DNA of 29,626 bases, taken from the NCBI GenBank assembly GCA_964632945.1, contig CAZWCX010000093.1, forward strand, positions 1 through 29,626, given 5' to 3'. This stretch comes from CAZWCX01 sp964632945. GTDB taxonomy: Bacteria > Planctomycetota > MHYJ01 > WSZJ01 > CAZWCX01. This document shows positions 13,376 to 20,272 of the stretch, one piece after another; the stretch's first letter is position 1, and the number at the start of each line of letters is the position of its first letter. The translations under genes and the position numbers were made by a program. The notes beneath the pieces were generated by a model. The model was given only the letters and a program-made list of their open reading frames with translations, was not told where the DNA came from and did not search any database.

Positions 13376-14602
13376 ATGGACACCGAGTTCCGCAAGGCGT
13401 TCAACGCCGCTTTCACCCCCGAGGTGTACGAACGGTACCTCGCCGAATTGTCGCGCCGGCTCGACGTGACGTTCGAATTTCGCAACGCCGAGACTCCGGT
13501 CTTCTTCCCGGCCGCGTTGCGCGACCGGTTCGCCGAGGCGGCGCACGGCATCCTGGCGCAGCTGCGCGATCCGGTCCGGCTGCAGCGGATGCGCCGCGCG
13601 ATTCCTGCGCGCTGGGATACGCCGGGGATGGACGAGGTTCCCTCCTTCACCCAGATCGACCTGGCGGTCGTGGCCGGCCCCGACGGCGGATACGTCCCCA
13701 AGCTGATCGAGCTGCAGGGCTTCCCGTCGCTGACGGCGCTCAAGGTCATCGCCACGGACGTCTGGGCGGAGATGCTGCCGGCGATGCCGGGGCTGAACCG
13801 GAAATGGTCGAGTTGGTTCTCCGGGCTCGACCGCGCCGCCTTCCTGGACCTCGCGCGCCGGACCATCGTCGGCCGGCACGATCCCGCCCACGTCATCCTG
13901 ATGGACCTCGACCCGCCGACCCAGAAGACCCTGTCCGATTTCATCGCCACCCGGCAGTTGTTCGGCGTCGACGCGGTCTGCCCGACCGCACTGGTCAAGA
14001 AGGGGCGCACGCTCTGGCGGCCCGCGCCGGACGGAAGCGGCGGACTCTGGCCCGTGCGCCGGATCTACAACCGCGTCGTCTTCGATGAGTTGATCAAGAA
14101 GGGCACGCAGCTCCCCTTCGACTTCCGCGACGATCTCGACGTCGAATGGACCCCCCACCCGAACTGGTACTGGGTCTACTCCAAGAACTCCCTGCCGTTT
14201 CTCGACCACCCCGCCGTCCCGCGCGCAACGTTGCTCTCCGAACTCGCCGAGTTCCCGGCGGATCCGGCGAAGACCCACGTGCTCAAGCCGCTCTTCTCCT
14301 TCGCCGGGTCCGGCGTCAACGTCGAGCCGACGCGCGCGGACCTCGAGAAGATCCCCACGGCGGACCGGTCCTCCTGGTGCCTGCAGGAGAAGATCGAATA
14401 CGCGCCCTGCCTGCGCACGCCGACGGGGGAGGGGGTGAAGGTCGAGATCCGCATGATGTTCCTCAAGCCTCCGGATGCGAAGGATCCGGTGCTGGCGCTC
14501 AATCTGTGCCGGCTCTCGCGCGGCAAGCTGCACGGCGTGGACTTCAACCGCAATTTCACCTGGGTGGGCTCCAGCGTGGGGCTCTGGGCCGCGGAGGCCT
14601 GA
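13376..14602 (+). CDS. Predicted ATP-grasp-like protein of unknown substrate
   Basis: 408 aa from ATG 13376, 21 nt after the amidotransferase stop. I do not recognise a named family. The C-terminal half looks like an ATP-grasp core: KTHVLKPLFSFAGSGVNVEP has a candidate nucleotide Lys304 plus a Gly-rich loop, CLQEKIEYAPCL is the hinge-like strand, and GVKVEIRMMFL then LALNLCRLSRGK could carry metal ligands. This resembles ATP-grasp ligases that work on amino acids or peptides. The N-terminal half has LIELQGFPSLTALKV, where Glu in ELQGFPS is reminiscent of circularly permuted ATP-grasps such as glutathionylspermidine synthase. It is predicted cytoplasmic. Position in the operon points to a second ATP-dependent ligation step. 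The assignment rests on motif reading only, so a structure comparison would settle it. Confidence 0.65.
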   Translation: MDTEFRKAFNAAFTPEVYERYLAELSRRLDVTFEFRNAETPVFFPAALRDRFAEAAHGILAQLRDPVRLQRMRRAIPARWDTPGMDEVPSFTQIDLAVVAGPDGGYVPKLIELQGFPSLTALKVIATDVWAEMLPAMPGLNRKWSSWFSGLDRAAFLDLARRTIVGRHDPAHVILMDLDPPTQKTLSDFIATRQLFGVDAVCPTALVKKGRTLWRPAPDGSGGLWPVRRIYNRVVFDELIKKGTQLPFDFRDDLDVEWTPHPNWYWVYSKNSLPFLDHPAVPRATLLSELAEFPADPAKTHVLKPLFSFAGSGVNVEPTRADLEKIPTADRSSWCLQEKIEYAPCLRTPTGEGVKVEIRMMFLKPPDAKDPVLALNLCRLSRGKLHGVDFNRNFTWVGSSVGLWAAEA

Positions 14603-14654
14603 TCCGGACGCACCAGGCGCGGTCCGGGTGCACGAGCAAGCACGGGAGTCCCAC

Positions 14655-15575
14655 ATGCCCAGGGTGTTCACGGTCAAGCGTCCCGTCTCCCGCCACGGCC
14701 GGCTCCAGCACGTGGTGCACCGGAGCCGGGCGCTCGGGATCAACAAGTCCTTCTATCTCTACGTGCCGACGGGCCGCGTGACGCCGGCGAACCGCGGGCG
14801 CTACCCGGTTCTGTACGTCTTCCGCGGCCACCAGCGGGAGTGGGTCAACCCGTTCCAGGACCCGTCGCGCGCCGGTCGCACCATCCTCGACGACTACGAG
14901 GCGCTGGTGCAGTCGGGACGGATGGGGCCGATGGTCCTGGTCTTTCCCGGAATCTCCAGCGACGACAACACCGTGAGCGGCGTGCTCACCAACATGCTCG
15001 AGCCGGAACGGGTATCCCACGTGCGCGGGATCGGCACCGGCCGATTCGAGGACTACTTCCTCGACGACCTGATCCCGCTCGTGGAGGCGGACTACCCGGT
15101 CCTCCCGGGCGGGGCGCACCGCGGCGTGGACGGGTTCTCCCTCGGCGGGCTGATGGCGGTCAAGGTCGCCCTCGGCTACCCGGGGCTCTTTTCGTCGGTG
15201 GGGGCGTACGACGGTCTCTACTTCTACGGCAAACGGCTGGAGAAGGACAAGGCGCTGCGCAATCCCATGTTCGATGCGGTCTTCGGCGTGCCGCGCTCGC
15301 TCACCTACGTGGTGGCGAACAGCCCCGCGCATCTGATCGGCAAGGTCACGCGCGCGGAACTCGCGCGGATGCGCTGGTTCATCGAGTATGGACCGGAGGC
15401 GTCGGAACCGGGCGACTCGAACTACTACCGGGGGCGCGATTTCGTCCGGCAGCTTTCCCGGCGCGGCATCGTCAATGACGGCGGCGTCGTGCACAACGGG
15501 CACCACAACTGGGAGACGGCGGACCGGCACCTCGCCCGGGCCCTGCCCAAGCACTGGGCGGCGCTGCGGGAGTAG
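14655..15575 (+). CDS. Esterase (PF00756-like alpha/beta-hydrolase), last gene of ligase operon
   Basis: 306 aa from ATG 14655. The pattern KSFYLYVPTG then YPVLYVFRGHQREW is the start of the esterase D/enterochelin-esterase fold. The elbow is VDGFSLGGLMAVK with Ser162 (GxSxG), and VHNGHHNWE near the C-terminus provides the catalytic His. LVFPGISSDDN is another conserved strand. There is no signal peptide, so it acts in the cytoplasm. It follows the ATP-grasp-like gene by 52 nt on the same strand and is followed by a separate glgC promoter, so it ends the operon. With the divergent esterase the cluster has two hydrolases of similar fold, perhaps for trimming the product, releasing it or recycling side products. 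Enterochelin esterases cleave siderophore esters, but no siderophore synthase is nearby. Confidence 0.85.
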   Translation: MPRVFTVKRPVSRHGRLQHVVHRSRALGINKSFYLYVPTGRVTPANRGRYPVLYVFRGHQREWVNPFQDPSRAGRTILDDYEALVQSGRMGPMVLVFPGISSDDNTVSGVLTNMLEPERVSHVRGIGTGRFEDYFLDDLIPLVEADYPVLPGGAHRGVDGFSLGGLMAVKVALGYPGLFSSVGAYDGLYFYGKRLEKDKALRNPMFDAVFGVPRSLTYVVANSPAHLIGKVTRAELARMRWFIEYGPEASEPGDSNYYRGRDFVRQLSRRGIVNDGGVVHNGHHNWETADRHLARALPKHWAALRE

Positions 15576-15714
15576 GCGCGGGGGGCGGTCGCGCCCGGCG
15601 GGTCCGGAAGGGGACCTCTTCCCGCCGCGAAGGCCGGATCTTCCCGACCTCGCGGGACCGGGGCCGGACCTTCGCGGATCCGGCGCCGCGCGCGCCGGGA
15701 TGCCGGCGGCCTTG

Positions 15715-15743
15715 TTGACAAGTCGCCCCGTTGCCCTTACCAT
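15715..15743 (+). promoter_or_regulatory. Strong sigma70-type promoter of glgC
   Basis: TTGACA (15715-15720), 17-base spacer, TACCAT (15738-15743): a perfect -35 and a good -10. Transcription would start near 15750, leaving a leader of about 27 nt with AGGAGGT at 9 nt from ATG 15777. This separates glgC from the esterase operon. Confidence 0.7.
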
Positions 15744-15776
15744 GACGCGACTTGCGACGGAGGAGGTGGCGTTCCC

Positions 15777-17036
15777 ATGCCCGGTCCGAAGATTCTGGCG
15801 ATGGTCCTGGCCGGCGGTCGCGGCGACCGCCTGTACCCGCTCACGGTGGAGCGATCCAAGCCCGCCGTGCCGTTCGGCGGAAAGTACCGGCTCATCGACC
15901 TGGTCCTCTCCAATCTCGTCAACTCCGAGATCGGGGGGATCTACGTCCTCACCCAGTACAAGAGCCAGTCGCTCATGGAGCACCTGCAGAACGGCTGGCA
16001 CCTCCACGATCCGCGCGGCCGCGAGTTCGTGATCCCGGTCCCGGCACAGATGCGCACCGGCGACATGTGGTACCGCGGGACCGCGGACGCGATCTTCCAG
16101 AACATGAACCTGATCCAGAATCAGGAACCGGACCTGGTGGCCATCTTCGGGGCCGACCACGTCTACCGGATGGACGTGCGGCAGATGGTGGAGTTCCACC
16201 GGAAGTCGCGCGCGCTGGTCACGGTGGCCGCTCTCCCGGTCCCGCTCGCGGAGGCCACGTCGTTCGGCGTGATGCGGGTGGACGGGGAATCGCGGATCCG
16301 CGAATTCCAGGAGAAGCCGAAGAAGCCTGCCGGCATGCCCGACCGGCCCGACATGGCGCTCGCCTCGATGGGGAACTACCTGTTCGACGCGGAACTGCTG
16401 CTGCGGGTGCTCGCGGAGGACGCGCGCGCGGAGTCCCAGCACGACTTCGGCAAGAACATCCTGCCGGCGCTGGTCTCGTCCGACCGGCTCTTCGCGTACG
16501 ACTTCAGCCTGAACGAGGTCCCCGGCCGGAGCCCGAACGAGGAGCGCGGATACTGGCGCGACGTCGGGACGATCCAGTCGTATTACCTCGCGAACATGGA
16601 CCTGAAGAACCCGCTGCCGGTGTTCAATCTCTACAATCGCGATTGGCCGTTGCGCACGGCCAACTACACCGATCCGCCGGCGAAGTTCGTGTTCGACGAC
16701 GGCGACCGGCGCGGGTCGGCCACGCACTCGCTCATCTGCGAGGGGTCGATCCTGAGCGGCGGGCAGGTGAAGGACTCGATCGTCGGCCGCAACGTCCACG
16801 TGCACGGCTGGAGCCACGTGGCGGACTCGATTCTGATGGACGGCGTCGAAATCGGCCGCCATTGCCGCATCCGCCGGGCGATCATCGACAAGAACGTCTC
16901 GATTCCGGCCGGCACCGTGATCGGGGAAAATCCGGACGAGGATCGCGCGCGCTGGTTCGTCGACGAGGAGTCCGGGATCGTCGTCATTCCGAAGGTGACC
17001 GGCCCGGAGCAGAAGACGAGCACCCCGGGGGTGTAG
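15777..17036 (+). CDS. glgC: Glucose-1-phosphate adenylyltransferase (ADP-glucose pyrophosphorylase)
   Basis: 419 aa. It makes ADP-glucose from ATP and glucose-1-phosphate, the committed step of glycogen synthesis. The N-terminal nucleotidyltransferase holds LAGGRGDRLYPLT (11-23), SKPAVPFGGKYRLIDL (27-42) and FGADHVYRMD with the catalytic Asp. GYWRDVGTIQSYY and the C-terminal left-handed beta-helix hexapeptides (VKDSIVGRNVHVHGWSHV, ILMDGVEIGRHCRIRRAII) are complete. The length matches bacterial GlgC. ATG 15777 is supported by AGGAGGT at 9 nt. No other glycogen gene is visible next to it: the upstream operon is the ligase cluster and ispH is convergent downstream. It is probably transcribed alone from its own promoter. 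Confidence 0.96.
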   Translation: MPGPKILAMVLAGGRGDRLYPLTVERSKPAVPFGGKYRLIDLVLSNLVNSEIGGIYVLTQYKSQSLMEHLQNGWHLHDPRGREFVIPVPAQMRTGDMWYRGTADAIFQNMNLIQNQEPDLVAIFGADHVYRMDVRQMVEFHRKSRALVTVAALPVPLAEATSFGVMRVDGESRIREFQEKPKKPAGMPDRPDMALASMGNYLFDAELLLRVLAEDARAESQHDFGKNILPALVSSDRLFAYDFSLNEVPGRSPNEERGYWRDVGTIQSYYLANMDLKNPLPVFNLYNRDWPLRTANYTDPPAKFVFDDGDRRGSATHSLICEGSILSGGQVKDSIVGRNVHVHGWSHVADSILMDGVEIGRHCRIRRAIIDKNVSIPAGTVIGENPDEDRARWFVDEESGIVVIPKVTGPEQKTSTPGV

Positions 17037-17053
17037 CCTGCGGCCCGCGCCGG

Positions 17054-17133
17054 GCCGGAGACCGCGGGACCCGTCCGCCGGGCGCGAAGCGGGCGGTCGT
17101 CCAGGCGGAGCCGGGAACGCCGCCGTCTCCGGC
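17054..17133. repeat. Widely spaced 9-bp inverted repeat between convergent glgC and ispH
   Basis: GCCGGAGAC (17054-17062) and GTCTCCGGC (17125-17133) are perfect complements 62 bases apart, the second touching the ispH stop codon. It could act on both transcripts as a terminating structure, but there is no T-run, so this is weak. Confidence 0.3.
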
Positions 17134-17972
17134 TACGCGATCCGTTTCAGGGCCTCGTGGACCTCGCGGATGGTGTCGTCCGGCGTGGAGGTCCCGGCGG
17201 TCAACCCCACCCGCTTGCGGTCCTTGAACCAGGCCGGCTCGATTTCGTCCGCGGTCTCCACGTGCAGCCACGGCACGCCGCACTGTTCCGCCATCCGCCC
17301 GAGCATTCGGGTGTTGTTCGAGCGCTTCCCTCCGACCACGACCAGGGCGTCGACTCGTGCGAGCAGGTCCGCCATCGCCTCCTGGTGGGAGCGGGTGGGG
17401 GAGCAAATGGTGTCGACGAACCGGATCTCCCGCCCGGGATTGGCCTGCTCGATCGCCGTCCGCAAGCGGGCGGCATCGAGAGGGGTCGTCGTGCTCTGGC
17501 AGACGATGCCGATCCGCGGGTGGTCCCACGTCCGCACTTCCTCGACCGACTGTACGACCGCGCTATGCTGCAGGTCGCCGGTGATTCCCTCCACCTCGAC
17601 ATGACCGCGGCGGCCGAGAACCACCACGAAGTAGCCGTCGCGCTCGAGTTCCTGCGCCGCCTGGTGGACGCGGCGGACCAGCGGACAGGTGGTGTCGACC
17701 AGCGTCTTCCCCGCCGCTTCGAGTCGCCGGCGCTCGCGGTCGCTCACGCCATGGGCGGTGATCAGGACGAAGGGGGTCGGAGGGACGCCCGACCGTTCGG
17801 CCTCTCCGGTCATGGCGAATCCGCAATCGTGCAGGCGCGCGATCACCTCGGGATTGTGGACGATCTCCCCGTGGATCGTGACCTGCGACGGTTCCGCCAG
17901 CGAGAGCGCGGACGCGATGGCGTCGCGCACGCCGAAGCACATGCCCATGTGGGAGGACAGGATGACTTCCAT
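17133..17972 (-). CDS. ispH: 4-hydroxy-3-methylbut-2-enyl diphosphate reductase
   Basis: 279 aa. It catalyses the last step of the MEP isoprenoid pathway, reducing HMBPP to IPP and DMAPP with a [4Fe-4S] cluster. The three cluster Cys are Cys12 (MGMCFGV), Cys96 (DTTCPLV) and Cys190 (DTICSPT). The active-site motif is RGHVEVEG with His124 and Glu126; GEIVHN (35-40) and the KRSNNT signature (216-221) are present. ATG 17972 has GGAGGG at 5 nt spacing. The frame is open far upstream, but that part covers the regulator gene and lacks family sequence. An inverted-repeat element shared with the regulator operon lies at 17994-18013, just upstream, so expression may depend on the neighbouring regulator. 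Confidence 0.96.
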   Translation of the reverse strand: MEVILSSHMGMCFGVRDAIASALSLAEPSQVTIHGEIVHNPEVIARLHDCGFAMTGEAERSGVPPTPFVLITAHGVSDRERRRLEAAGKTLVDTTCPLVRRVHQAAQELERDGYFVVVLGRRGHVEVEGITGDLQHSAVVQSVEEVRTWDHPRIGIVCQSTTTPLDAARLRTAIEQANPGREIRFVDTICSPTRSHQEAMADLLARVDALVVVGGKRSNNTRMLGRMAEQCGVPWLHVETADEIEPAWFKDRKRVGLTAGTSTPDDTIREVHEALKRIA

Positions 17973-17993
17973 GGCAACCCTCCGCCCTGAAAA

Positions 17994-18013
17994 GTGCTTT
18001 GCCGTGTAAAGCC
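17994..18013 (-). promoter_or_regulatory. Putative operator copy 1, upstream of ispH
   Basis: Minus-strand GGCTTTACACGGCAAAGCAC matches the element at 19074-19093 at 16 of 20 positions and keeps the half-sites CTTTxC and GCAAAG. It ends 22 nt before the ispH ATG. I do not see clear -35/-10 boxes there. Confidence 0.45.
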
Positions 18014-18020
18014 GAAGGAC

Positions 18021-18055
18021 AAAAAAGAACGCGGTCAGGCCGGGGCCCAGCCGCG
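18021..18055 (-). terminator. Rho-independent terminator of the regulator gene
   Basis: In mRNA sense CGCGG (18055-18051) pairs with CCGCG (18034-18030) and the interior GGCC-CC-GGCC forms an upper stem; TTCTTTTTT (18029-18021) follows directly. The regulator stop codon lies within the hairpin. It separates the regulator from ispH. Confidence 0.65.
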
Positions 18056-18424
18056 TGGCAGCGCCACCGTCCCCGTCCGGCGCGCCTCGGGGGCGGCGTC
18101 TTTGAGCACCTGCTCCAGGGCCGCCAGGTATTCGAGGAACCGCCGCCGTCCCGCGGTCGACAGGCGCGCCAGCGTCTGCGGGCGCTTTCCCTCGTACCCC
18201 TTCCACAGCTCCACCAGCCCCGCGTCGTACAAGACCTGCAGGTGGCGGCTCAGGTTCCCATCCGTCAGCGCGCACAGTTCCTTCAGGTCGTTGAATCGCA
18301 GCCCCTCCGGATTGGTCACCAGCGACGTCAGGATCCCCAACCGCGCCTTCTCGTGCAGCAGGCGGTCGAGTCCGTCGTACGCGTAGCGCCCCGTCGCGTC
18401 GGGGGATTCCTTCTTTCTAGCCAT
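18035..18424 (-). CDS. Winged-helix transcriptional regulator (HTH_34/ArsR-MarR like)
   Basis: 129 aa. ATG 18424 follows GGAGGGAGG and overlaps the end of the membrane protein gene by 8 nt, so the two are translated together. The fold runs: LHEKARLGILTSLVTNP (helix 1), LRFNDLKELCALTDGNLSRHLQVLYDAGLVE (helices 2-3, recognition helix about TDGNLSRHLQVL), then the wing VELWKGYEGKRPQTLARLSTAGRRRFLEYLAALEQVL. This is the pattern of PF13601 winged-helix proteins, often paired with an integral membrane protein. No metal-binding Cys cluster or other sensor is visible. Its probable operator is the CTTTGCATTGCAAAG palindrome over the operon's own -35 region (autoregulation) and the related site before ispH. 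The operon ends at a terminator overlapping the stop. Confidence 0.88.
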   Translation of the reverse strand: MARKKESPDATGRYAYDGLDRLLHEKARLGILTSLVTNPEGLRFNDLKELCALTDGNLSRHLQVLYDAGLVELWKGYEGKRPQTLARLSTAGRRRFLEYLAALEQVLKDAAPEARRTGTVALPRGWAPA

Positions 18425-19022
18425 CCTCCCTCCTCTCCAGATTCCAGTAGAGCACGAGCGCCGAGAAGAACTGTCCCAGTCCGAACGCGGCTCCCATGCC
18501 CCAGGATTCGGGGGCGGGGGCCGAACCGGCTCGCCAGACGAGGACGATGCCGGACGCGAGATAGAACAGCGCCACCCACCCGATCGTGCGCGGCAGGAAC
18601 GGGCGGGCGGAAAAGAGCCCGAGCCCGAGCAGGACCGCCCACAAACCCGGCAGGAACGGGATCGCCTGGGTGGCCGCGAAGGCCAGGGTCAGCGTGAGCA
18701 GCCCGCCCGCGACGATGCAGGGCGCGAACTGCCCGACCAGCTTGCGGGTCGTCCGGCGCGCCGCCGGCCCCGAGCGGGACAGGTAGTGCCAGACGATCTC
18801 CCCGCCGACGCAGCCGATGCTGGCCGCCGCAATCACCACCCAGTAGACGACGAATCCCAGCGCGCTCGGGTCCGGCAGCAGCAGGGGCTCCAGCGCCCAA
18901 CCGGCCACCGCGAACACGCCGCTCAAGGCGACCGGGATCGAGTGCGACCCTCGATACACTTCGGTGCGCGCCAGATGCTCGTGGATCTCGGCGATCTGGT
19001 CGAGCGCCCGTCCGACTTCCAT
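18417..19022 (-). CDS. Six-TM integral membrane protein, partner of the winged-helix regulator
   Basis: 201 aa. ATG 19022 (MEVGRALDQ) is preferred because GGAG sits 7 nt upstream; the ATG 6 nt earlier is too close to it. An N-terminal amphipathic stretch (RALDQIAEIHEHLARTEVY) precedes about six hydrophobic segments: SIPVALSGVFAVAGWAL, FVVYWVVIAAASIG, FAPCIVAGGLLTLTLAFAA, FLPGLWAVLLGLGLF, IGWVALFYLASGIVLVW and GAAFGLGQFFSALVLYW. It is therefore an inner-membrane protein. I do not recognise a named transporter or enzyme family. Small multi-TM proteins paired with HTH_34 regulators occur across bacteria and may sense membrane or signal state, but the function is unknown. It is the first gene of the pair, with the regulator second. 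Confidence 0.8.
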   Translation of the reverse strand: MEVGRALDQIAEIHEHLARTEVYRGSHSIPVALSGVFAVAGWALEPLLLPDPSALGFVVYWVVIAAASIGCVGGEIVWHYLSRSGPAARRTTRKLVGQFAPCIVAGGLLTLTLAFAATQAIPFLPGLWAVLLGLGLFSARPFLPRTIGWVALFYLASGIVLVWRAGSAPAPESWGMGAAFGLGQFFSALVLYWNLERREDG

Positions 19023-19060
19023 GCCCATTCTCCGGCCCGGATTCCCGTGAACCCGCGGAC

Positions 19061-19089
19061 AGTCTACGCGGTCGTACTTTGCAATGCAA
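19061..19089 (-). promoter_or_regulatory. Predicted promoter of the membrane protein/regulator operon
   Basis: Minus strand TTGCAT (19089-19084), 17-base spacer, TAGACT (19066-19061). Start near 19054, about 32 nt before ATG 19022. The palindrome 19077-19091 covers the -35 box, so a bound regulator would block RNA polymerase. Confidence 0.45.
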
Positions 19090-19093
19090 AGCC
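19074..19093 (-). promoter_or_regulatory. Putative operator copy 2, over the -35 of the membrane/regulator operon
   Basis: Minus-strand element of 20 bases containing the palindrome CTTTGCA-T-TGCAAAG (19077-19091; 7-bp arms and one central base). It is much more AT-rich than its surroundings. A 16/20 match lies before ispH at 17994-18013. Confidence 0.55.
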
Positions 19094-19133
19094 TTTTTCT
19101 CACACCCCCCTTCCCTCGACGGCCGGAAGCGGA

Positions 19134-19139
19134 TAAGAT
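19134..19139 (+). promoter_or_regulatory. Possible -10 box of clpS
   Basis: TAAGAT at 19134-19139 lies 31 nt before GTG 19170; the hexamer 17 bases upstream (TTCCCT, 19111-19116) is a poor -35. Low confidence. Confidence 0.3.
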
Positions 19140-19169
19140 CGAGGGCGTCGTCTCGGAGGTGCCGTCCCC

Positions 19170-19511
19170 GTGATTCCCGTCCTGGGCCCCCAGCCCGACT
19201 CCGACCCGGGCCGACCCATCGGCGTTCTCGAGCCGGACCTGGACAAGAAGACCCGGCTCAGCCCGATGTACCGTGTCCTCATCCACAACGATGACGTCAC
19301 GCCGATGGACTTCGTCGTGCGCATCCTGCGGGAAATCTTCGAGAAGGACCTGCCGAGCTCCATCGAGATCATGATGGAGGCTCACGTGAGCGGGGTCGCG
19401 CTGGTCGAGGTCGTGCCCCTGGAGCGGGCGGAATTCCTGGTCGATCAGGCCCACTCGAAGGCGCGCGCGGCCAAGTACCCGCTCACCTTCACGTACGAGC
19501 CGGAAGAGTAG
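19170..19511 (+). CDS. clpS: ATP-dependent Clp protease adaptor ClpS
   Basis: 113 aa from GTG 19170, with GGAGGT at 9 nt. ClpS brings proteins with N-degron residues (Leu, Phe, Trp, Tyr) to the ClpAP protease. The core begins at about residue 33: YRVLIHNDDVTPMDFVVRIL, where Asn40, Asp41 and Asp42 form the alpha-amino-binding pocket and Met46 is the usual gatekeeper position. MMEAHVSGVALVEV includes the conserved His72 that also contacts the N-degron. The first 32 residues are an extended, flexible Pro/Asp-rich lead, as in many ClpS. The adaptor stands alone here; no clpA is next to it. It is divergent from the membrane protein/regulator operon and convergent with the following small gene. Confidence 0.95.
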   Translation: MIPVLGPQPDSDPGRPIGVLEPDLDKKTRLSPMYRVLIHNDDVTPMDFVVRILREIFEKDLPSSIEIMMEAHVSGVALVEVVPLERAEFLVDQAHSKARAAKYPLTFTYEPEE

Positions 19512-19544
19512 GCCTGCGCGACCCCGGGAGAGCGGGGCGCGCCG

Positions 19545-19564
19545 GCGGCGATCCCCGTCGCCGC
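19545..19564. repeat. Hairpin downstream of clpS, terminator-like without T-run
   Basis: GCGGCGA (19545-19551) and TCGCCGC (19558-19564) form a 7-bp stem with a 6-base loop, 33 nt after the clpS stop, in the convergent gap with the next gene. No T-tract follows, so termination here is only possible, not shown. Confidence 0.3.
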
Positions 19565-19638
19565 GGGTCGCGTTCGCCTGCCGGGACGGCCATGGCCGGT
19601 GTTCGCACGGGGCGATCGCGGGCCTCGGCCTTCCGACC

Positions 19639-20088
19639 TCACTTCGTCGCGGCGTGCTCCCGCGGAATCGCGTCGACCGGCGCCTCGGCTTCGGTCCCGG
19701 CCTCCGCTTCCGCCTCGGCGGCGAGGGCCTCCCCCTCGCCCTTGGGCCAGATGTGGAATCCCCCCCGCCAGGCTTCGCCGATCTCCCACGTGCCCCAGAT
19801 CCCGCGCCCTTCGTAGAAGCCGCGGTAGAACACGTCGTGCTGGCCGGGGTAGAACTTGGTCCAAGTGCACTCGCCGGACTCCGGATCGTATCGCCCGCGG
19901 ATTTGAAAGACGCCGACCGGGTCGTTGCCGATGCCGCGGATCTGGCCGTGGGCGAAGGAGAGCGCGAGATCCATCCGCTCCTTGCGGTTTTCGAGGGCGG
20001 AGTAGGTGTAGAATCCCCGCCACGGACCGGACGGTGGATGGGTTCCCGCATCGGCGGGGGGATGGCCGGCGTGGCCCGCTTCATTCAT
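19639..20088 (-). CDS. Conserved-looking hypothetical protein, aromatic-rich core with acidic Ala/Glu tail
   Basis: 149 aa. ATG 20088 is chosen because an extended -10 box (20121-20129) would start transcription between it and the next upstream in-frame ATG near 20145; it has no strong ribosome site. Residues 22-105 are rich in Trp, Phe, Tyr and Gly: GPWRGFYTYSALE, VFQIRGRYDPESGECTWTKFY, FYRGFYEGRGIWGTWEI and GGFHIWPKG. This alternating pattern suggests a small beta-barrel of lipocalin-like or similar shape. The last 40 residues are an Ala/Glu tail. There is no signal peptide, TM segment or catalytic signature. I do not recognise the family. It lies between convergent clpS and divergent proB and is probably a single-gene transcript. 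Confidence 0.7.
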   Translation of the reverse strand: MNEAGHAGHPPADAGTHPPSGPWRGFYTYSALENRKERMDLALSFAHGQIRGIGNDPVGVFQIRGRYDPESGECTWTKFYPGQHDVFYRGFYEGRGIWGTWEIGEAWRGGFHIWPKGEGEALAAEAEAEAGTEAEAPVDAIPREHAATK

Positions 20089-20120
20089 GCGGCGCGCGCT
20101 CGATGGGGGATACGGAGGAT

Positions 20121-20129
20121 AGGATAGCA
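20121..20129 (-). promoter_or_regulatory. Extended -10 promoter element of the small hypothetical gene
   Basis: Minus strand TGC-TATCCT (20129-20121) is a TGN-extended -10 with no matching -35 17 bases upstream (TCCCCC). Predicted start near 20114, about 26 nt before ATG 20088. Confidence 0.4.
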
Positions 20130-20272
20130 CATGGCGCGCCTCCGGGGGACGCGACATTTCGGCCCGCGCCCCGCCCGGTCGGGGCCGCGCCCCCGAACCG
20201 GAGCCGGACGCCCCGGTCGCGGGTCGGTCGGAATCCCCGGGATCGTTGCGCCGCTCCGGCTTCGGAGATACG

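Noticed and set aside
12176..14746. 856-codon minus-strand frame over the ligase operon
   Set aside because: Antisense shadow of the amidotransferase and ATP-grasp-like genes; no motif, no ribosome site.
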